Source of the DNA: Sulfuritalea hydrogenivorans sk43H
Lineage (GTDB): Bacteria > Pseudomonadota > Gammaproteobacteria > Burkholderiales > Rhodocyclaceae
Direction: 5' to 3'
DNA length: 34,363 nucleotides
Assembly: GCA_945870205.1 (NCBI GenBank)
Contig: CAMBRI010000018.1
Span: 1-34,363, forward strand
Below are positions 29,426 through 34,363 of this stretch, piece after piece. Numbering within the stretch: position 1 is the stretch's first letter; the number at the start of each line of letters is the position of its first letter. Both the position numbers and the translations under genes were made by a program. The notes below the pieces were generated by a model. That model worked only from the letters and a program-made list of their open reading frames with translations, did no database searches and was not told where the DNA came from.

Positions 29426-30232
29426 TCAGTAGCGCTTCTTGTTGCACTCGATCAGCGCGTAGGCCGAATGGTTGTGTATCGATTCGAAGTTTTCGCTCTC
29501 GACCACATAGGCATCGATGCGCGGATCGGCGTTAAGGGCGCCGGCGACATCGCGCACCAGATCCTCGACGAACTTGGGATTGTCGTAGGCCCGCTCGGTA
29601 ACGAATTTTTCGTCGGGGCGCTTCAGTAGCCCGTAGAGCTCGCACGAGGCCTGGCTTTCGGCCATGCGCACGATATCCTCGATCCACACCAGCTGGTTGG
29701 TGGTTGCGCTGATCGTGACATGTGAGCGCTGGTTGTGCGCGCCACGATCGGAAATCTTCTTCGAGCAGGGGCACAGGCTGGTGACCGGCACCACCACCTT
29801 GATGGTCTGCCGGTAGCGGCCGCCCTCGACAATCTCGCCGATGAAGGTCACCTCGTAGTCCATCAGGCTCTTGACCTTGGACACGGGTGCAACCTTGTTG
29901 ATGAAATAGGGAAAGCTCATTTCGAGGTGGCCGGTTTCGGCCTCGAGGCGGGACACCATCTCGCGCAGCATCGACTCGAAACTCTCGACCGAGATTTCAT
30001 CCTCGTGTACGTTGAGAATCTCGACGAAGCGCGACATGTGAGTGCCCTTGAAATTGTGGGGCAGCCCGACGTACATGTTGAAGGTCGCGATGGTGTGGCG
30101 CACGCCACCGCTCTTGTCCAGCACCTTGAAGGGGTGACGGATGTCCTTGATGCCGACCTTGTTGATCGGCAACTGGCGCGAATCCGCACTGTTCTGGACA
30201 TCTGCAATGGTGGACTTTTCAGTTGTAGCCAT
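29426..30232 (-). CDS. folE2: GTP cyclohydrolase FolE2 (type IB)
   Basis: FolE2 opens GTP to 7,8-dihydroneopterin triphosphate, the entry to folate and, through preQ0, to queuosine. The type IB enzyme is not obligately zinc-dependent. The 268-aa product shows [24 protein letters not shown], the metal/catalytic segment [23 protein letters not shown] (C154, C156, H166, H171), and the terminal [18 protein letters not shown] 30232 lies five bases after AGGAA. The upstream ATGs at 30250 and 30283 add residues without family support. It is separated from dxs by 80 bases containing its own promoter and an inverted repeat. Confidence 0.95.
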   Translation of the reverse strand: MATTEKSTIADVQNSADSRQLPINKVGIKDIRHPFKVLDKSGGVRHTIATFNMYVGLPHNFKGTHMSRFVEILNVHEDEISVESFESMLREMVSRLEAETGHLEMSFPYFINKVAPVSKVKSLMDYEVTFIGEIVEGGRYRQTIKVVVPVTSLCPCSKKISDRGAHNQRSHVTISATTNQLVWIEDIVRMAESQASCELYGLLKRPDEKFVTERAYDNPKFVEDLVRDVAGALNADPRIDAYVVESENFESIHNHSAYALIECNKKRY

Positions 30233-30267
30233 GGGATTCCTGCAATTCATGGTGTTTCTCGATGGGA

Positions 30268-30293
30268 GTATGAGTTCATGCAACGAACTATAC
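30268..30293 (-). promoter_or_regulatory. folE2 promoter covered by an inverted repeat (candidate operator)
   Basis: On the minus strand TGG-TATAGT (extended -10, 30287-30295) predicts a start near 30280. The same stretch holds an inverted repeat: arms GTATAGTTC and GAACT(C)ATAC are 9 bases each, with one extra base in one arm and a 7-base spacer (GTTGCAT). It covers the -10 and start point, so a bound repressor would block folE2. Zur is a possible ligand by family knowledge, but the sequence does not match a Zur box that I know. Confidence 0.45.
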
Positions 30294-30312
30294 CATTATC
30301 CGACGAAAATAC

Positions 30313-32175
30313 TCAACTATTACCATCTCGGGCGAGTCTTGCCGAGACGCTGCGCACGATGCCGGCGTCGTCGAGGCCAATTTCGGCCAGCAGCAAGGCC
30401 GAATCGCCATGGTCGATGAACCTGTCGGGCAGGCCCAACCGCAACAGCGGGGTGCGCAGGCCGGAGGCTTCGAGGGCGCGCGCCACCTCGGCACCGGCAC
30501 CGCCGATCAGTGCGTTTTCTTCAAGGCTGACCAGCAAGTCGTGGGTCGCAGCGAGCTGCAAGACCAGTTCCGTATCGAGCGGCTTGACGAAACGCATGTT
30601 GGCGACCGTGGCATCAAGCGTTTCAGCCGCTTTCAGCGCAGGGCCCAGCATCGCCCCGAAGGCCAGCAGTGCAACCTGGCGGCCTTGTCGCCGCAGCTCA
30701 GCGCGTCCGACCGGCAGGGTGTCGAGGCCGGGCTCTACTGCGGCCCCAGGCCCGCTGCCGCGGGGATAGCGCACCGCGCTGGGGCCGTCCAGCGTGAAGG
30801 CGGTGGAGAGCATCTTGCGGCACTCGTTCTCGTCACTCGGCGTCATCACCACCATGTTCGGAATGCAGCTCAGGTAGGACAGATCGAAGGCGCCGTTGTG
30901 CGTCGCGCCATCGGCGCCGACCAATCCGCCGCGGTCGATGGCGAATACCACGGGCAGATTCTGCAGCGCAATGTCGTGAATCAGCTGGTCGTAGGCACGC
31001 TGCAGGAAGGTCGAGTAGATGGCCACCACCGGCCGCATGCCCTCGCAGGCGAGGCCGCCGGCGAAGGTCACGGCATGCTGTTCGGCGATGCCGACGTCGA
31101 AATAGCGTTGCGGATACTCCTGGGCAAAACGCACCATGCCCGAGCCTTCGCGCATGGCCGGGGTGACGCCGACCAGGCGTTCATCAGCCTTGGCCTGGTC
31201 GCATAACCAGTCACCGAATACCTGCGTATAAGTCAGCCGGCCGGGTCCCGTGGCCTGCTCGATGCCATTGACGGCATCGAACTTACCCACGCCGTGGTAG
31301 AGGATGGGGTCGGCTTCCGCGAGCTTGTAGCCCTGCCCCTTGCGCGTGATGACATGCAGAAACTGCGGGCCTTTCAGGCGGCGCAGGTTTTGCAGCGTGG
31401 GAATCAGTGCATCGAGGTCGTGGCCGTCGATGGGCCCGATGTAGTTGAAGCCCAGCTCCTCGAACAGGGTACCCGGGGAAATCATGCCCTTGACGTGTTC
31501 TTCGACCCGGTTGGCGAACTGCAGCACATTGGGCATCGAGGCCAGAACCTTCTCGCCGGCGCGACGTGCGGCGTTGAAGGTGCCTCCCGAGAGAAGGCGC
31601 GCCAGATACTTGTTGAGCGCGCCCACCGGTGGCGAAATCGACATGTCATTGTCGTTGAGGATGACCAGCAGGTTGGCATCGATCACGCCGGCGTTGTTGA
31701 GCGCCTCGAAGGCTTGGCCGGCCGACATTGCGCCGTCGCCGATGATGGCGGCAACGCGGCGCTCCTCGCCCTTGTTGCGGGCGGCGACGGCCATGCCCAG
31801 CGCGGCGGAGATTGAGGTGGACGAATGCCCTACGCCGAAGGTGTCGTATTCGCTCTCGACGCGCCGCGGGAAGCCGGATACGCCATCCTTCATACGCAGG
31901 CGTTCCATGCCGGCGCGCCGGCCGGTCAATGCCTTGTGCGGATAGGTCTGGTGACCGACGTCCCATACCAGGCGGTCTTCGGGCGTATCGAAAACATAAT
32001 GCAGGGCAACCGTCAGTTCGACAGTGCCGAGGTTGGAGGATAGATGGCCCCCGGTTTTCGATACCGACTCGAGCAGGAACGCCCGCAGTTCATCGGCGAC
32101 TTGTGGCAACTGATCGCGTTCCAGTGCGCGCAGATCCGCCGGGCATTGAATGCGGTCGAGCAGGGTATGGCTCAT
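30313..32175 (-). CDS. dxs: 1-deoxy-D-xylulose-5-phosphate synthase
   Basis: Dxs joins pyruvate and glyceraldehyde-3-phosphate to DXP with thiamine diphosphate, the first step of the MEP isoprenoid route. DXP also feeds thiamine and pyridoxal synthesis. The 620-aa product has [22 protein letters not shown], the thiamine-diphosphate motif starting GDG at 146-148 with NDNDMSI near 174-180, the [15 protein letters not shown] block, and a transketolase C-terminal domain. Its ATG overlaps the ispA stop by one base (TGATG). No terminator is visible after it. Confidence 0.97.
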   Translation of the reverse strand: MSHTLLDRIQCPADLRALERDQLPQVADELRAFLLESVSKTGGHLSSNLGTVELTVALHYVFDTPEDRLVWDVGHQTYPHKALTGRRAGMERLRMKDGVSGFPRRVESEYDTFGVGHSSTSISAALGMAVAARNKGEERRVAAIIGDGAMSAGQAFEALNNAGVIDANLLVILNDNDMSISPPVGALNKYLARLLSGGTFNAARRAGEKVLASMPNVLQFANRVEEHVKGMISPGTLFEELGFNYIGPIDGHDLDALIPTLQNLRRLKGPQFLHVITRKGQGYKLAEADPILYHGVGKFDAVNGIEQATGPGRLTYTQVFGDWLCDQAKADERLVGVTPAMREGSGMVRFAQEYPQRYFDVGIAEQHAVTFAGGLACEGMRPVVAIYSTFLQRAYDQLIHDIALQNLPVVFAIDRGGLVGADGATHNGAFDLSYLSCIPNMVVMTPSDENECRKMLSTAFTLDGPSAVRYPRGSGPGAAVEPGLDTLPVGRAELRRQGRQVALLAFGAMLGPALKAAETLDATVANMRFVKPLDTELVLQLAATHDLLVSLEENALIGGAGAEVARALEASGLRTPLLRLGLPDRFIDHGDSALLLAEIGLDDAGIVRSVSARLARDGNS

Positions 32176-33059
32176 CAGAAAGTCCGCTCGACGATGAAAT
32201 CGGTCAGTTCGTGCAGACGCAGGGCAGACTCGCCGAACGGCTCCAGTGCATCGTGTGCGTCTTGTCTCAGTTTGGCTGACATGGCTTTGGCTTCTCTGGC
32301 GCCGAGGATGTTGACATAGGTGGGTTTGTTCTGGGCAGCGTCCTTGCCGGCCGTCTTGCCCAGCGTTGCCGTGCTTGCTTCGGCGTCGAGGATATCGTCA
32401 ACCACCTGAAACAGCAGTCCGATGCGATTGGCGAAGTGCCCCAGGCGTTCCAGCGCATCCGGCATCACTTCGCCGCAATGGGCGCCGAGCAATACCGCGG
32501 CACGAATCAGCGCGCCGGTCTTGCGAATATGCATGAACTCCAGTTCGCCGATGGTCAATGGCTGACCGACGGCAGCCAGATCGACGGCCTGGCCGCCGGC
32601 CATGCCGCGTGATCCGGACGCCGTTGCCAGCAGATGCAGCATTTCGATCTGCCGGGTGGCGGCGACCCCGACGAGACGGTTCGACAGCACCTGGAAAGCC
32701 TGGGTTTGCAGGGCATCGCCAACCAGCAGTGCCGTGGCTTCGTCGAACTCGACGTGGCAGGTCGGCTTGCCCCGGCGCAGCACGTCGTCGTCCATGCAGG
32801 GCAAGTCATCGTGGACCAGCGAATAGGCGTGAATCAGTTCGACGGCAATCGCCGGTGCGTCGAGTACCTGGCTGTCCGCACCGAAAATCGCGCCAGCGGC
32901 GTGACAAAGCAGCGGACGGACCCGTTTGCCGCCCCCCAGCACCGCGTAGCGCATTGCCTCGTGCAGTCGGGCAGGGGCAAGCTCGGGCGAGGGCATGGCG
33001 GCCTCCAGAGCCGCTTCGGTGCGTTGCTGGATGGTGGACATCCAGGTTGGAAAGTCCAT
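32175..33059 (-). CDS. ispA: Farnesyl diphosphate synthase (polyprenyl synthetase)
   Basis: IspA makes geranyl and farnesyl diphosphate from IPP and DMAPP, feeding undecaprenyl, quinone and other isoprenoids. The 294-aa product shows the first aspartate-rich motif at D84-D85...D90 ([20 protein letters not shown]), GGKRVRPLL at about 42-51, GGQAVDLAA, and the second motif DDxxD at D221-D225 ([12 protein letters not shown]). ATG 33059 fits the family start. The longer open frame runs through xseB in another frame. It lies seven bases after xseB and one-base-overlaps dxs, the classic xseB-ispA-dxs order. Confidence 0.96.
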   Translation of the reverse strand: MDFPTWMSTIQQRTEAALEAAMPSPELAPARLHEAMRYAVLGGGKRVRPLLCHAAGAIFGADSQVLDAPAIAVELIHAYSLVHDDLPCMDDDVLRRGKPTCHVEFDEATALLVGDALQTQAFQVLSNRLVGVAATRQIEMLHLLATASGSRGMAGGQAVDLAAVGQPLTIGELEFMHIRKTGALIRAAVLLGAHCGEVMPDALERLGHFANRIGLLFQVVDDILDAEASTATLGKTAGKDAAQNKPTYVNILGAREAKAMSAKLRQDAHDALEPFGESALRLHELTDFIVERTF

Positions 33060-33066
33060 GAGCGCC

Positions 33067-33423
33067 TCAGCTTCCCTGGTCGCCGTCGGCCGCAGGATTC
33101 CGTTTTCTGGCCGGGGGGGATCCCTGGGCCGGCACGGATTCCTTCGGGCTGTCGGCCGAGGGGATTTCCTGCGAAGGATCGAAGTCGCGCAAGCCATTGG
33201 CGTCGAGGATGCGAATCTGCTGCTCGGCGGCGTTCAGGGTCTCCTGGCAATGGCGCAACAGCGCCGCACCGCGCTTGTAGGCGTCCAGCGCGTCCTGCAA
33301 GGGCATTTGCCCCGCTTCCATGGCGGCGACGATGCCCTCGAGTTCGCTCAGGGCGGCTTCAAATGACGGGTTTGTTGCGGCGGTTGAATCGAGGTCTGGA
33401 ACGGAGTTCTGGAGTGTGGCCAT
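33067..33423 (-). CDS. xseB: Exodeoxyribonuclease VII small subunit
   Basis: XseB packs around the large XseA subunit to form the exonuclease that digests single-stranded DNA. The 118-aa product carries the family core SFEAALSELEGIVAAMEAGQMPLQDALDAYKRGAALLRHCQETLNAAEQQI (about 20-70). It is longer than the roughly 80 residues usual for the family. The extra tail (about 78-118) is proline-, serine- and charge-rich and probably disordered. The start ATG gives a 19-residue lead-in before the core. It begins the isoprenoid operon and diverges from the Rieske oxygenase gene. Confidence 0.94.
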   Translation of the reverse strand: MATLQNSVPDLDSTAATNPSFEAALSELEGIVAAMEAGQMPLQDALDAYKRGAALLRHCQETLNAAEQQIRILDANGLRDFDPSQEIPSADSPKESVPAQGSPPARKRNPAADGDQGS

Positions 33424-33472
33424 GAGTGAAGCCTTGGCCGAAAACGGTGACCAGCGGCAAGGTAAAACCGTA

Positions 33473-33514
33473 AAAATAGCCTAAGGTGCGCCCTCCGGTC
33501 AAATTGGCTACAAT
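33473..33514. promoter_or_regulatory. Divergent promoters between xseB and the Rieske oxygenase gene
   Basis: Minus strand: TTGACC (33497-33502) and TATTTT (33473-33478), 18 bases apart, reading toward xseB. Plus strand: TACAAT (33509-33514) as a -10 for the Rieske gene, without a clear -35. The minus -35 sits within the plus promoter's footprint, so the two would compete. A hairpin GCCGGT-TGAT-ACCGGC (33521-33536) lies at the start of the plus transcript. Confidence 0.5.
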
Positions 33515-33608
33515 TGCGCGGCCGGTTGATACCGGCAAATGTTCAGTCCTGACGGGTCTTGCCGTCCATTTCCGGTTTCCGGGTAAACCCTCTTGGAGGT
33601 TGGAATTC

Positions 33609-34363
33609 ATGTCCGATGTCGGCGCGCGCGCGCTCCTCTCGCCGGGTAATTCGCAGTTTCCGGTGCAGTGGTATTTCGATGAAAAGCTCTTCGAACAGGA
33701 GAAGAAGCTGATTTTCGATGCCGGCCCGGGCTATGTCGGCCATGAGTTGATGGTTCCGCAACTGCACGACTATCGTTCGCAGGAATGGCACGATCACGCG
33801 CGTCTGGTGGTGAATCAGCCCGACGGCTTCTACGAGATGTCCAACGTCTGCCGTCATCGCCAGGCCATCATGCTCGCCGGCGCCGGCAACGCGAAAAACA
33901 TCGTCTGTCCGATTCATCGCTGGACTTATGACACGGGCGGCGAACTCATCGGTGCACCGCATTTTCCTGCCAACCCCTGCCTCAACCTGGCCAAGCAGAA
34001 GCTGGAGAACTGGCAAGGACTGCTGTTCAAGGGCCCGCGCTCGGCCAATGCCGACCTCGCCGGCATGAATATCGCCAGCGAACTCGGTTTCAGCGGCTAC
34101 AAGCTCGATCATGTGGAACTTCACGAGTGCAACTACAACTGGAAGACATTCATCGAGGTATATCTCGAGGACTATCACGTGGTGCCCTATCACCCGGGAC
34201 TCGGCGGCTTCGTTACCTGCGACGACCTCACCTGGCAGTTCGGCGACTGGTATTCGGTACAGCGTGTCGGCGTCACTTCGCTGGCCAAGCCGGGTTCGGC
34301 GGCCTATCAGCGCTGGCACAAGGCGGTGCTGGACTACTACAACGGCGAACTGCCCAGGCATGG
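33609..34363 (+). CDS. Rieske aromatic-ring-hydroxylating oxygenase alpha subunit (partial)
   Basis: The first 251 residues of an oxygenase alpha subunit that runs off the window edge. The N-terminal Rieske domain has its [2Fe-2S] ligands at C81, H83, C100 and H103 (CRH...CPIH). The catalytic non-heme iron site is visible in NWKTFIEVYLEDYHVVPYH at 177-195, with bridging and ligand residues D188, H190 and H195. Such enzymes take electrons from a reductase to hydroxylate aromatic or other hydrophobic substrates. ATG 33609 follows GGAGG (33596-33600). The gene diverges from xseB-ispA-dxs. From memory this pairing recurs in betaproteobacteria. The substrate is unknown. Confidence 0.9.
   Translation, partial: MSDVGARALLSPGNSQFPVQWYFDEKLFEQEKKLIFDAGPGYVGHELMVPQLHDYRSQEWHDHARLVVNQPDGFYEMSNVCRHRQAIMLAGAGNAKNIVCPIHRWTYDTGGELIGAPHFPANPCLNLAKQKLENWQGLLFKGPRSANADLAGMNIASELGFSGYKLDHVELHECNYNWKTFIEVYLEDYHVVPYHPGLGGFVTCDDLTWQFGDWYSVQRVGVTSLAKPGSAAYQRWHKAVLDYYNGELPRH

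Overview
The window is an ordinary, gene-dense stretch of a betaproteobacterial chromosome. No phage, insertion sequence, CRISPR array, tRNA or rRNA was seen. The gene blocks (queA-tgt-yajC-secDF, lptFG, ilvBHC-pssA-leuA, rpsP-rimM-trmD-rplS, xseB-ispA-dxs next to a Rieske oxygenase) together with DUF2322, DUF3106, DUF3619 and DUF2069 proteins point to Betaproteobacteria, probably a Rhodocyclales-like lineage. That placement is inferred from gene content and order, not from a search.

Layout. 1-7.0 kb (+): a Crp/Fnr regulator, queuosine genes queA and tgt, the Sec accessory genes yajC-secD-secF, and a cytochrome b561. 7.0-9.3 kb (-): cytochrome c', a DUF2322 protein and purB. 9.5-10.1 kb (+): a YibF-like glutathione S-transferase. 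10.15-12.5 kb (-): pepA-holC-hypothetical. 12.6-14.8 kb (+): LPS export permeases lptF-lptG. 14.8-16.7 kb (-): a four-gene ECF sigma operon (sigma, DUF3619, DUF3106, RDD). 16.8-22.9 kb (+): branched-chain amino acid genes ilvB-ilvH-ilvC, then pssA and leuA, the last behind a long leader with a candidate leader peptide. 22.9-23.9 kb (-): wrbA and DUF2069. 23.9-24.7 kb (+): yihY. 24.9-26.4 kb (-): a 504-aa protein with a PilZ-like signature. 26.5-29.3 kb (+): pyrF and the rpsP operon. 29.4-33.4 kb (-): xseB-ispA-dxs followed by folE2. 33.6 kb to the end (+): a Rieske oxygenase alpha subunit cut by the window edge.

Most genes are housekeeping. Several run in translationally coupled chains with 1-17 base overlaps (queA/tgt, pepA/holC, lptF/lptG, sigma/DUF3619, wrbA/DUF2069, rimM/trmD, ispA/dxs).

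The places that look least described are: the ECF sigma operon, whose layout suggests an envelope-stress unit and whose sigma gene appears to start at CTG; the leuA leader region; the PilZ-like protein divergent from pyrF; the inverted repeat over the folE2 promoter; and the Rieske oxygenase beside the isoprenoid operon. Promoter, operator and attenuator calls come from reading the sequence by eye and have no experimental or comparative support here.
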